From NCBI GenBank assembly GCA_016748015.1, contig JAAOMT010000607.1, positions 634,137 to 698,136 of the forward strand: a stretch of DNA of 64,000 bases. The letters run 5' to 3'. The notes beneath the pieces were generated by a model. It was not told the DNA's origin. It worked only from the letters and a program-made list of their open reading frames with translations, and searched no databases. The position numbers and the translations under genes were made by a program. Below are positions 35,601 through 48,182 of the stretch, piece after piece (within the stretch, counting starts at the first letter, position 1; every line of letters starts with the position of its first letter). Source of the DNA: Geosiphon pyriformis (lineage: Eukaryota > Glomeromycota > Glomeromycetes > Archaeosporales > Geosiphonaceae).

Positions 35601-37356
35601 GCATTCCCGCCACCCTCTGTTGTTTTCGGCCCATGTTAGTGTCAGCCCTTTGAATAACTTTCTGGCAGGTGTGGTTTGTGTTTTTTCTGGATGTGATTTA
35701 TCTCTAGGTGGCTCTTTGGCTAATGCTTTTCGTTTTTGGGGTGGTATTCCTATGTCCTTGGTTCTTGGTGAGAAGGTTTTTTTTAAATGTGTCCTTTCCC
35801 TTAAACATTATAGTATCACCTTTGTGAAACAGCTTCATGGCTGGGATGGTGATATTTTTGATTGGAAGACTTTCAAGCATTGGAAGAGACTGGATTCCCG
35901 TGGCCCAGTTCCCTCCTGGTTTGATCTCTCTGTTCGTTTTCTTGGTGGCACTGCTTTTTTTTCTGTTTGCTCTTCTCATGTGGAATTTTGTGGCTTTCTG
36001 GATGTCCATTAGTCTTTTGGTTTTGGTGCTGTCTGCAATAGTCTGTTGAATGCTGGTGCCAACCATCTTTCTGTGTATACAGATGGGTCTCTGAGTAACT
36101 TGGGTACTATTGACATAAAGGCTGGTGCTGCTGTTTTTTTTGAAGACATTAATTTGGGTCTGGGTGTAGGGGTGTCTGGTTTGGTTTCTTCCATCTTGGT
36201 GGAATTGCAGGCCATTGTTTTGGCTCTTGAGTGTGTTTCTTCTTTCCATGCAGTCAACTTGTTTTCAGACAGCCAGGCGGCTCTAGATGCATGCAGATTG
36301 GAGTCCTTGTTGGTTGGACCTGATTACAGGAATCATTGTTGGATCAAGTGTTGTCATATTGCCAATGTTATTCATCGCAAAAATTTGAATGTGAATTGGT
36401 TTAAGGTTAAAGGCCATTCAGGCATTTTAGACAATGAGCATGCTGATGCATTAGCTAGAGATGCTGCTCTCTCTGCTTGGTGTCTGCTCCATTTAGTCAA
36501 TGAGAGGTTTATTAAGGCTGGTGTTGATGCAGTTTCTGGTAATTCTAGACACTTTGTTCATAATGTTTTTAGGTCAATCCATTGTGCGTATTGGGAGGTT
36601 GGTTCTGGTTCCCAGGTTGTTCCAGCTAGTTTGCATGCTGATATTGATTGGCTGAAGTCTTCTCTGGTTTGGCACCCAGACTCTCACTTGGCTTCAGGTT
36701 TCACTAGTGTGCGAACTGCTGGCTTTCGGACGTACTTTATGAAGGCTTTTCACCATCAGCTCCCTGTTGCTGTGTAGAAGTGCTTATATGATCGGAGTTA
36801 TCCCAGTGTGGTGTGTTTGTTTTGTGGTAATATTGAGGTCTTAGACCATATTTTTTCTTGTCCATTTGAGGCTGCTGGTCATGCTCGGCTGTTGGATGAT
36901 CATGCATTGGCTTGGGAAATATACTCTGGCTTGGTTCAGTCTTCTTTGTGTATCTCACAGTTGCTGTCCACTTGTATTGCTAATGCTGCAATTGGTACAG
37001 CTCTGTATAAGGGCTTTGTTTTCAGTGATTGGTTTTGTGAATCAGTTTCAGTTTTTAAGGATTTTAAGGTTGTGACTTTGGTTATTGTGGATTTCATGCG
37101 TGCATTCTGTCTCTTCTTTTGGGATGATATTTGGCTGGTCTATGCTAAACACTGGGCTTTTATGGAAAAGAATAGGCTTATCTCACATGATGGTTCTGTT
37201 TCAGTTTTGGTTTTTGGTTCTACTTTGTTGTTTTCTCCTGGTGTGGTCAGATTGTTGAGTATTGCTGAGGCTTTTGGTATTGGTTTTGGGTTTCACAAGT
37301 CCTGTTTGTTTTTTTCAGGTATTGATAATGTAGTTTCCATTCACATAAGTGCTTAG
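32672..37356 (+). pseudogene. LINE C ORF2: endonuclease, RT, RNase H, CCHC
   Basis: The start has become ATA (32672-32674) where LINE B has ATG. Endonuclease: NPAKQDD, METK, LGSDFNEDG, TIDYVFIS and DTDHRAV. RT: MWKAYDSVSWEHL (about 34627), GLDQSEVFSPLFW, and FVDDM (about 34970) with the catalytic DD intact. RNase H: YTDGS, VELQAI, FSDSQAALD and NEHADALA, all acidic residues kept. The C-terminal finger is CLFCGNIEVLDHIFSC. A deletion frameshift lies near 33285. Stops at 32957, 33742, 34120, 34264, 34348, 34867, 34990, 35382, 36010 and 36775 break the reading; most replace TGG or CAG. Confidence 0.85.
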
Positions 37357-37499
37357 TGTCATTCTGGTTGGCCTGAATGGCTGGTCATGTATAGAAAATA
37401 CATGATTCGCTCCTAGTTTAGATCATTTGAATAATGTATAGTACTAGGTCGTGTTTGGATTTCACTCATTAAATGTAATAAAAAAAAATATAATAATAC

Positions 37500-40490
37500 T
37501 TTATTTTTAATATTTTTAAATAGTATTTATTATTATTATAAAATAATACTTGTTATTAATACTATCTGGTAATTATTGTTATGTAAATTATTACTTTTTT
37601 AAGATTATTATTGTGTTATATTATAATTAAATAATTTATATTAATTTATAATTTTTATTTAAAACATTTTAAAGAATTAATTTTTAATTTAATTAAATAA
37701 AAATAAATTTAAAGATCTTTATTTTAAAATTTGCTTATATTTAAAAAAAATTTAAAAGTTTTTAGTTTATATAATAAAAAATAATATAATATTTTATTAA
37801 CAAAATTTTTTAAAAAATTAACTTTTAATTTTAATTTTTTTTAACAAAAAATTTTATTTTTACATATATTTTTTAAAACACAATATATTTACAAACAATA
37901 ACTAATTAAAAAAAACTCTCTTATATTGATTTTTTGCTTATAATAAAAGCAAAAAAATTTAAAAAAAAGTTTATTCTTCTTTTTTTACTCTATATCTGCA
38001 ATAAACTATTTTTTTTAACATAAATCTATTTATAATTATAGAACTGGTTGATTTTTTGGCTAAAAATTTGAATATTAATAAAACTAAAATAGAAAATTAT
38101 ATTAATATTAAAAAAAACAAGACATATACATTTATATATTAAGAAGTTTAAACAAAAAGACCAAAAAACTTACTATTAAGATAAAAGTTATAAACTTATT
38201 AAAAAGTTTTTTGATTATAAAATTGCTTAAAAATAATAAAAGATTACATATTATTTCTGAATTAATAAAATTAAAAATTAAAAAAACAATATTAATAATA
38301 TATTTAACATTAAAAATATAAAAAACACAATAATAGAAAAAATAGTTTTATTAAACTAAATAATTCTAGTAATAACAAATATATAGATAAAACAATATTA
38401 TAAAATACAAATATTAGATTTTATAGCTTAAAAAAACTGTCAAAAAAGCTGTTTTTTTATGTTTTAAGTAATAAAAAAATTTCTGGTTTTCTGTTTTTTA
38501 AATTAATTAAACCTATATTATATTTTATAATTTTAGTTAAAAAAAGAAAAAACTTCAATTTTTTTAAAATTTTATAGTATTATTAAATCTATATTTATTT
38601 TTGAATCGAATTTAATAAAGACTAAAAGATTGATTATTAATAATAAAATTTTAATTTGTTAGTTATTATGTCCAAAATCAAGTTAATTGTATATAAAATT
38701 ATCTTTTCAAAATATAACAATAAAGAAAAAACAAAATAAGTTCAATTTATATATAATTTTAGAAATTTAGTTAATTAAAATTTTCAGAAAACATTTTAAT
38801 ACACACAAATAAAAATTTAAAACCAATACCATAAAAATATAATTAAATAAAATAATCATATTTTTTGCTATTTAAGCATTATAAGTTAAAATATAAAAAA
38901 AATAACATATTACTAATAATTAAAATCTATATTTTATTATTAAAAAAAACCAAATACAAAATAAAAATCTGTTATTTTACATATATATATGCAAAATATT
39001 GCTTATTAAATACAGAAATATTTTTTTAATACAATTTAATAATTTTCTTTTCAATATATAATTCTTTAAAACATAATTATTTTATTTGTACTTAATATAC
39101 AAAAAAAATATTAAACTAATTTAACACAAACTTACATCTTTAAAATCAAATAAATTACTGCTTTTTTAAAACAATAAAATCAAAATACATTATAGTATAT
39201 TATATTTATATATAAATAATTAAAATATAAACAATAACATATGTTTTTTTATTATAAAATAATAAAAAATTATAAAAATTATAAACAGTATTTACTAAAA
39301 AAAATGTACAAAAAAATATAATAAAAGTTTTTGAAGTTTTATATTTGTTTGTTAATATTAGTTTTAACAATATGTATAAAGGTTTTTTTTAAAAGAATTG
39401 ATTATTTAAAAACAATCAAATCAATAATATTGGTATTTTTAAATTTAATTAGTGTTTTTTGTTAGAAACCAATTAACTATATTTTAATTGTTTTGATTTT
39501 ACTAAATTTAAATAATATTAATTTCAACACTAATTTGGAAAAATTAATTAAGATTTTTTTAATAATAATTTTTTAATTTGATTTAATATTAATTTTTTTT
39601 AGATTAGTATTAATTTTTATTAAAACAACTTGTTATGATTAATATTGTAAACTATTTTTTAATATTGTCTATAAATAACTCAAAAGTTTTTATTACCAAA
39701 ATTAGTGACTTAAAAATCAACTTGTTAGTTTTAAAGAAATTATATTTTTTTTGTTTGAATAGTAATTTAATATTTTTATTTTGTTTTTAATAAGTAACTT
39801 AGTTTAGAAAATAGCTATATATAATATTAAAAACATAAATGTTTTTGTTAAAATAACAACTTAAAGCAATTTACATAGTATAAAAAAATTAATTAATTTT
39901 ATTTTGGTATCTTTTTTTTTATAATAGTATAGTAATAAATAATATTCTAAAAATACAAAACTATTTTTTTACTAATTATAAAGCAGTATTTTTTTTGATT
40001 GATTTAAGAGGCTTTTTGAATATTTAATTATTTGTTTTGTATAAACAAACTTATAAAAATTATTAAAAGTTTAACTTTAAGAGAACCAATAATTCTAAGT
40101 AAAATAAATTTAAAAAAGTATTATTTCTTTAATTAAAATAATTTCTAATAAATTTTTTGTGATAAAATCAGTCAGAAATTTGAATTAAATGTAAAATTAT
40201 TTTAAAAATATTATACTTTTAGCTACAAATAAAACTTGGTTTAATAAATTATTAACAATAAAAAATTTTTATTTATTATATTTTTATAATTTAAAACTAT
40301 TAGTTTCAAAAATTTTTAGGTTTTTTACCTTGTGTTTTAGTAATATTTTTAATTGTTTTATGTTTACATAAATCAAAAACTCTGTTAGAGTTTTTATTAT
40401 TTTTAATTTAATGTATAATACTATTAGGTTTTTTATTATTTAACAAATATTAAACAAAATTAAAAAAAATATTGATAATTAAAATATTTA
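37500..40490. other. extremely AT-rich stretch, no gene
   Basis: Three kilobases of A/T runs with very few CpG. It continues on the left of an alignable hyper-decayed element (40500-41428), so it is probably the same kind of material, but I could not identify it. Confidence 0.45.
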
Positions 40491-40499
40491 GAATTTTAT

Positions 40500-41428
40500 A
40501 AAATCAAAAATAAGAAGATTAATATTATTATTAAAAATTTTTGTTAATAACAAAGCTTACATGATTTGCAATATATTAGAATGTTTTTTTTACAAGATAA
40601 TTTTTATTTATTTAATAATTGATAATATTTTTGTCTTAAATTTTATTAATATTAAATTATTTGTAAATTTAATTATAGAATATTAAATTAAGAAACATAT
40701 TTTACCTAATATTAAAATTAATTAACAATTAAAAACAATTATAATTACATAAAAAAACTTAAAATAAATTATAATATATTATAAATATTAACTAATTATT
40801 AACATAATTTAACCAATTTTACCAAAACACTAAATGTATTTTTAATATTAATAACAGAAATATTTTTAGACATATTATATAAAACAACAACAATAAAAAA
40901 AATATAAACTCAAAAACCACCAAAAACTTAACAATTTTAAAAGTAAAAAAAAAACAAAACCAATAAGTTTAATTTAAAAAACAGTATTTAAAAAAACTTT
41001 AAATTTTATATAAAACAATTTTATATTGTTTTTAAACATTAATTTTGTATTAATAAAACTATTTATAAATTAAAAAACAGTTTTAATAAGAACTAATTTG
41101 ATCTTAAAAATAGTATTAAATATTAAAAAAAAATTATCTATTTAATAAATTTTTAACTTATAATTATTTCTTAAATATAATTAAAAACAAAAAAAATTTC
41201 AGTTTTTATTTAATTAATTTAATTTTAAAATTAAATAATTTAATAAGTTAATTAATTAAAAACATAAACAAAGATGTATTTTGTTTTGTTTTTAAAATTA
41301 TTAAAGATTAACTAAAAATTAATATATTAAATAATATAACTAAGAGCCAATTTAAATTATAATTAGTTAATATGTTTTTATAATTATTAATTAAAACAAA
41401 AAGTTTATTTTTATTTATATATAATAAA
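40500..41428 (-). mobile_element. hyper-decayed copy of the ORF1-only element, left part
   Basis: Plus-strand sequence aligns base for base with the ORF1-only element over about 5060-5822. Anchors include AATTTGATCTTAAAA at 41095-41109 (5476-5490 in the older-looking copy), CAAAAACCACCAAAAACTT near 40913 and ACATTATATAAAAC-like text near 40870. Nearly all differences are C-to-T or G-to-A, so ORF1 is unreadable apart from FKIKL-type islands on the minus strand. It ends exactly at the LINE D target duplication and resumes at 48183. Confidence 0.7.
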
Positions 41429-41489
41429 TTTTTAATAGAACTTCTTTCTCTTGTTCATCCCATAATTCCCAGAAAGAGTCAAAGATTTT

Positions 41490-43359
41490 TTGAAAGAAGT
41501 TTATTTCATTATTCAGTATGATAAAGCCAAACCATTTTTCGATTTTGAGGTCACTGTTGGCCCTAGTGTTGTTGTCATAAAGAAAATTGCTGAAAATTCT
41601 GGTTTTGGTGGTGGTTTCAAACCTGTTTTGTCAAGGAAGAAGAGAAAAAATGTTGCTCTAAAAGAGGGTGCTGGTGGCAAAAGAGTTCTGACTAGGGTGT
41701 CTGGTGCTCATTCTTGGGGTTCTGAGACTGGTAACACCACCGAGTCTGAAAGCATTGATATGGAGGAGGAATGTCTGGTTAAAGAAACCAGCTTTGACTA
41801 TGGTCAGAGAGGTGTATTGATTGATGGAAATCATAATAGTATGCCTAAAGGGCCAAGTATTGTAACTACTAAAGCATTGGGCAAGCTGTTGGATAAGATA
41901 GATTTCTCGGGTCATAATAATAATGATAATGTTCTCTTGGATACCCCTCTGGAACTCCCTCCTTCTTTGAAGAATTTGGTTCCTGTCTTTGTTAGAAGAT
42001 TTTTTGCTTTGGATATTGGCTTGGATAAAGTGGTTGGGAAATTCTCTTGAGATAAGCTGACAGTGGTTAAGAAATTGTTTTCTAAAGTTAATGGTTTTGG
42101 GAGGGTCTCTACTCCCTCAAAATTTTCAAGAATTATCCATGCTTCTTTTACTTCCGAATCTAGTTTGGTGCAGGCTACAGAAAAGACAAAAGTGGCAGAT
42201 ATTTTAGTGAACACCAATCTTAAGAAATCATCTGGTTGCTTAGATCAGGCTGTGGTGGTGAAGAAAATTCTAGTTGGAACATTAGCTGAGGCTGTGCACA
42301 CTGCACTTTTTGAATTTGGTTCTGTTGTGTTGATCAAAATGCAATTGGTGAGGCTGTGGCAAAAGGCTGTGGTTGAATTCATCCAATTGGATCAGGCTGA
42401 TTTGGTCGCAGATAAGTGGTCCATCTTGATCAGAAAAAATGCCATAAGAGTGGCTAAGGCTAATTTGGACAAGAAATTATGGGATACAAGAGATTGGCAT
42501 AAAGCTTTGCTCTATACATTGCTGATGGGCACTAATACACATGATATCTGGGACTTCATTGGTTCTGTGGGTGGAAAAACATGTGTCATTAATTGACATC
42601 CTGTTACATATGCCCAGGCAAGGTATACTATTGTTTGTTTTGACTCTGCTGCTTCAATTAATGCTGTTATGGAGATTACACCTGTCTTGAAGGGCACCAA
42701 TTTGTGGTGGGCTCACCTGGATTCTGCTAAATGTGCCAAGTATGAGAATTTGGGTCATACTTCTCTGAGCTGTTCTGTGGGCAGAAAAACTTTTCCTGGT
42801 GGACTGGCTCACAGGATATTGTCTAAGGATAATAAAAGCAGGCTGGCTTCCATTTATGCAAGATGCTTTGCTCCAATCTCCCGTCCTGTGTCTTTTGGTG
42901 GTGTCTTATGGGCCAATGTTGTTGGTAGATCTTCTTTTCCTCCTCTCCCTGTTTGCAATAACTCAGCTTCTTCTGGTTCTTCTTTGAAAATAAAACCTAC
43001 TCCATTGGTGTTTGTGAAATTAAATGATAGGTTCACTGCTCTTGAGTGTAGTCTTGCCAGCCTTGTAGAATGCATTGATAAGTTGGCTAAACTTATCTGG
43101 GCCAACAGTTTTCTAGCCTAGCCCTGAATGTCAGCCATTGGTGACCCCTTTATCACAGAATCAAGGGGCAGATATAGTGATGAGTAAGGGTTTAGATGTG
43201 ACCACTGGTGATAAGGCTACTATAAGAGCAGTGGTTTTTAACCTTTTGGTTATGTTTAAAATGGAAGAAACTCTAAACAATCTTTTAATAATGGTTATGG
43301 GCCTCTTGGCCAAAATGGACAATGCTGGTTTGGTTCCTGCTGCTTCTCTCTCTCAATAA
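41490..43359 (+). pseudogene. LINE D ORF1, broken
   Basis: The frame opens at a TTG (41490); the first in-frame ATG that is also conserved in LINE C is at 41759. Motifs: FFALDIGL near 42003, RRM-like segments 42063-42590, and a zinc knuckle CAKYENLGHTSLSC (about 42730) with its second Cys changed to Tyr. Stops at 42048 and 42594 (TGA for TGG/CGA-type codons) and a frameshift at about 43120-43140 interrupt it. It ends TAA 43357-43359, overlapping the ORF2 start as TAATG. Confidence 0.82.
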
Positions 43360-46300
43360 TGGAGCTGGTGTGGAGATTTGCTATGTGTAATATCCGAGGT
43401 ATTAATGTCTCTGCCAAGCAGACAGACATTGTTTGTTGGCATAAGGAGTCTGGGAATGTAATATTTTTTATTACAGAAACAAAGTTGAGGCCTGGTATTA
43501 GGCCTTGGATTATGAACAAGTTGAGGGAGTACATGTTTTTTCTTCTGGATTGGATAAGAGATTTCTTGGTGCTGGGGTGGCTATTATCATGAACAGTTCT
43601 TTGGCTCGTTATGTTTTCAAGATTGAGGACATTCCTGGTCAGGTTATTTCAGTATGGCTTCTGTTTAAAGGCAAGCTTTCTGTTATAGTTTTGGGCTTGT
43701 ACGCTGGTGCTTTTGCTACAGACAAATTTGGTCAGGCTTCAGTAATCAACTCTTTTATTGCTAAGGCTGTTAATTCTAGCACATTTGTGGTTTTTGGTGG
43801 AGATTTCAATGAAAATGGCTCTAAGAAAAGTGCAAGCTTCAAGTTTTGTTTGGATTTTGGTTTGGTTAATTTGTTTACTGGGCATCCACTTGTTAATGTT
43901 TCTATCTGGAGCAACTTGAGAAGTGTTGTAAAAACTATTAATTTTATTTTTGTGAGTAAAAGTCTGTCTTCTGTGGTGGCTAGTCATCAGATTGAACCTG
44001 CTTCTGATTTCTTTGATACTAATCACAATGCTATTTCAGTCTTGATTGGCTTGGGTGGTCTGCTGAATACTGGCCTTAATAGTGTACATAAGCAAGCTAA
44101 TAGGAATAGGTGGAAATTCAAAATCAAGGATGTTGGTATTGATAAGTGGTTGCATTTTAAAAAATGCTCACTGGTCAGATTTTTGGCTAAGTTTGCTGAG
44201 TTTAACAGTGCAAAAGTTAATGGGAATTTGGATGCTATGTGAATAATCATTAAAAACGTGGTGGTTGGGACTACTGATAAAGTGTTCTTTAGATGCTGGT
44301 TTAGTAAGCTAGATTGCTCAAGGAATAAACATTTATCAAAATTTTTCAAACTGGAATTGTTGGTAGCCAAGTTGGTGAAGTGTTTAAGATTACCTGGCAG
44401 TCCTGAGACTGATCGCTTAATCCAGACTTGGTTTAGGATTGATGAGAAAGAGACTTCTGGTTTGCATAATATGATTAATGACAGTGCGAGTTTGGACTCT
44501 ATTTTATGTCATTTGTCAAGTATCAAGAAAAAGTACTGCAGATTCAAATACATTGAATCCAGAATTGCAAGAAATATATTTATCAGGAAGGTGATTGAGA
44601 AATGCATGGAAAACTTTAGTTCCAATAAAAGGCAGATGATTAAAAGTGTTTTGGAGCATCCATTCCACAAAGTGGTGCTTGACCATTTAGTCGTAGATAA
44701 TGATCTGATATTGTTGCCTAATAAGGTTAAGTTTATAGTTGATAATATTATGGAAGGGTGGACAAGGAAGCGTGCGATCCCCGACTTTATTCCCACTCAA
44801 TAGTCTAATTAGTATGCTCCTCTGAATTATGTTGACAACAATGCTTTTTGTAATGTTATGAGTAATATCAGTTCTAATGAGTTTTTTCGGGTGATCAAAA
44901 GTTTGCCTAATGGGAAAGCTGCTGGTCTTTCTGGCATTTCTAATGAACTTTGGAAACATGGTGATGAGCTGATTCTGGGTGGTTTGCTAGATATTACTAA
45001 TGCTTGTTTGGTCTTTGGTGCTGTACTTGCACAATAAAAATGAGCTTGGGTCTCTATGATACCAAAATTGTATAACTGGAAGGAAACTCTCACCAATACT
45101 AAACTGATTGCTTTGATTGAAACAGCCTGGAAGATACTTTCCAAAATTTTATCTGACAAGATCTCTTCAGCATGCAGTAAGTTCAATGTGTTACATGGTA
45201 ACAACTTCTCAGTCTTAAAAAGAATGTCTACTCAAACTCCAATTTTCGCTGTTGGTTTGATTGTTGAGGATGTACTGGAAAAAAATAGGGAGTTGTGACT
45301 AGTTCTCCAGAATATGAAAAAAGCATATGACTCTGTTGGGTGGTTTCACATACTGAACAGTTTGACCAGGATTAAGATGTGTCTCTGTTTTATTAAGTTC
45401 TTTGGTGGCATACCAATTAGGTGATAACAGATTTTGGGCTCACATGAGGCTATGTTGTTCATGATAGTCTTGATTAGAGAGAAGTTTTCTTGCCATTGTT
45501 GTGAAGAATTTTTTATGACTCTTTGCTATACAAAGTCAAGAAACATGAAGAATTGTATAAATACAGATTGGACTCAAAATTTTTTTTTTAGATCTAGCAG
45601 GCGGGATCCCAAGGGTGAGTGGACTTCATTTCTGGCAGCTAGGGTTTTTGTTGATGACACTATTTGGATTGGTAATAGCAGGACTGCTATTCAGAATATT
45701 CTGAATATAGCTAGTGAGTTTTTTCAGGTCAATAACATTTCAATCAACACAGATAAAACAGTTGCCATTCTGATCAATTAAAAAGTGGAGTGCTCTTAGC
45801 TGCAGATTAGTGGGTCCAATATCCTGATTGCTAAGAGAAATGAATCTTATAGATACTTAGAAATTTTTTTGTCTACAGGTGGTCTTTCCAAACCCAGCCT
45901 AAGCAAGGCCCATTTGGACATTAGGTTTTTTATGAACATGGTTTTGAGAAAGGCTGTTTCAAAAAAACAGTTTTTGTATTTGGTGTTGGCAGTACTTCAG
46001 CCCATAGTTTGTTACAGAATTCAGTTTACTTATGTGCTCCTGGGTGTGTGTGAAAAATGGAACAGATTGTTGAGAAAGAGCTTGAAACTCAAAGCTAACT
46101 TACCTAGAGACTTTCCCAATGAAGCATTATACCATCCTAAGTTGTATGGTTTGAAGTCATTCAGTTGTTTGCAGGCTGAGTGCTTGCTAGCTAACTTGGT
46201 TAATTTTGCTAACTCAATGGGCATCCTTGGCAGACTGTTCAAACATAAGACTTTGGATCTACAGGCCGTTAGTTGAATGCCCCAACAACCCTTAAGTTTT

Positions 46301-48033
46301 CTGGTCACATTGTTGATCGATTCCACAAACTGCTTTCTGGTTGACATGACCAACACATTGGTGTCATATGGATCTTTTTTGATCAATGATGTCCCTAATG
46401 TTTTTTGATCTGGCATCAGAGTTCCTGTTGTGAATATATTGGGTGTTAAAACTTACTTGAGTGTAGTTAAGTCACTACAAAAGTTCGGCATTGTCTTTGC
46501 AAACTAGCTTCTGAACTGTCACAGTGCATGCTTCAAGTGGAGCATATTTTGCAGATAGAAGAGATTGAATCCCAGGGGCCATGCTCCTGATTGGTTTGTT
46601 TCTACAGTTAAGTTTATTGAGAACAGTAGTATGAATGGTAATAATGCTGTTGTTTGTCATTTCACTCCAAGTAAATCCTTGTACAATTTTGGGTTCACTA
46701 ATAAATGTCTTGCACAGTTTGGATCTGGTATTATAAACATTTATACTAATGGCTCGGTTAAGAATTTGGGGTCTGTGGATGCTTGCGATAATGCCACTAC
46801 TTACTTCCTGTGTGCCAACTTAGATGTGAGTGTTAGGGTTTACAGTTTGCTGTCTTTGACTCTTGCAGAACTGCAAACTATTGCCCTTGCTTTGGACTGT
46901 GTTCCTGCTTTGAGCTCTGTTGTCTTGCACACAGATAGCCAGGCCTTTTTAGATATATGTGCTTTTCTGGACTGTTTTGTTAACTCCAATTTTCATGAAA
47001 AGTGCTGGATTAAGAAGGAACACATCTGTTCTGCTATTACTTCTAAGAATCTGTCAGTTGCTTGAGTCAAGGTCAAAAGTTACTCTGGGATTGTTGGCAA
47101 TGAGCATGCCAACTTTTTTGCAGATGCTGCCACCAATTCAAAGTTTGTGCTGCCTATTGGTGTGGTGCATTGCTTTTCTTGTTGTTGAGGACAGACCTGT
47201 ATCAAGTAATGTTTGCCACTTTGTGAGGCATTTGTTTGATGCTGTTAATTTTGTTGAATGGGAATCTAGGTGTGTTGGATATGCTGTGAATTTTGATTTC
47301 AATGTGTATTTTGATATGTGCTGGACATTTAAAGTTTGACATCCAGATGGTAGTATTCACTCAGGCTTTTCTAGCTCTGCCTCTGCAGCACTCAGGTCTT
47401 ATTTTATGAAGGCCTTACACTATTGTCTGTCTACTGCTAAAAGGAAGAGAGTATATAAGTCGAGTTATTCTAGCATTTTGTGCATCCACTGCAGTCTTAC
47501 CAATGATTCTGATTATGCGTTTTTATGTGAAAAGGATTCTAATGCCAAGAAGAAATTGATTTCTAATATGGTTAACAATTGGGCTGACATACTGGGCACT
47601 AACTATGCTGAGTACTCTGTGGTCTAATCTCTGTAAATGGCTGAATTGTCCAACCACTTGTATATGACTTTAGCCAAAAAGTTTTGTGATAAAGAATTGG
47701 GTGAATGAGACCATGAGTGTGTTGGGTTCTGGATCCGATAGGGAAACATTGATCATTAACATGGTCTGTAACTTTGCTGCAGACCACAGATCTGCTATCT
47801 GGGTGCCGAATGCCAGGCTGAAGGCATATTATGAAAAGCACAGCCTTTTGCCAAGGAATGGATCTTTGGCACCTGCTGTTTCTGAATTGGCCTCTCAGTA
47901 ATCTTATAGAAAGATTTGTGATTTTGGTGTCAAATTGGGTATTCATATGTGTTTTGGCTTACATTTTGGGTTGGCGAATTTGCATTTTGGTTTCTTGTGT
48001 AACTTCTCTGTCATGGGTAATTTAGGTATGTAG
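43359..48033 (+). pseudogene. LINE D ORF2: endonuclease, RT, RNase H
   Basis: ATG at 43359. Endonuclease motifs: MCNIRGIN, TETKL, FGGDFNENG, TINFIF (D of the family TIDY replaced by N) and DTNHNAIS. RT: MKKAYDSVGW (about 45315) and FVDDTIWI (about 45648) with catalytic DD kept. RNase H: YTNGS (D to N at 46748), LAELQTI, HTDSQAF and NEHAN. The C-terminal finger is CIHCSLTNDSDYAFLC with its His changed to Tyr. Frameshifts lie near 43510, 45410, 47080 and after 47340; TGA stops at 44240, 45296, 46274 and 47063 sit where sister copies have TGG. Not functional. Confidence 0.83.
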
Positions 48034-48182
48034 TGTTGCCTTGATTGGCCTAAGTGGCTGGTCATGTGTAGAAAGAGCATGAGCCATGCTTAATTTAGGG
48101 TCCTGTTTGATTTTATGTGTTTAGATAGTAATTGGGCTGCACTCGTTAAATCAAATAAAAAAAAAATTATATATATAATAAA

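Larger units (their letters stand above)
30732..37488 (+). mobile_element. LINE C, full length, moderately decayed
   Basis: ATATAATAATA at 30721-30731 and 37489-37499 is an 11-bp target duplication. The leader (CTTCTTTCTCTCC...) matches that of LINE D and not that of LINE B. ORF1, ORF2 and the 3' tail match LINE B in order and position. It is separated from LINE B by only about 130 bp of AT-rich DNA, so two same-strand insertions landed almost side by side. Confidence 0.88.
41429..48169 (+). mobile_element. LINE D, full length, heavily mutated
   Basis: TATATATAATAAA at 41416-41428 and 48170-48182 is the likely 13-bp target duplication. The leader matches LINE C. ORF1 and ORF2 are recognisable end to end but with more stops and frameshifts than B or C. 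It interrupts an older retroelement copy (40500-41428 and 48183-48600). Confidence 0.85.
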
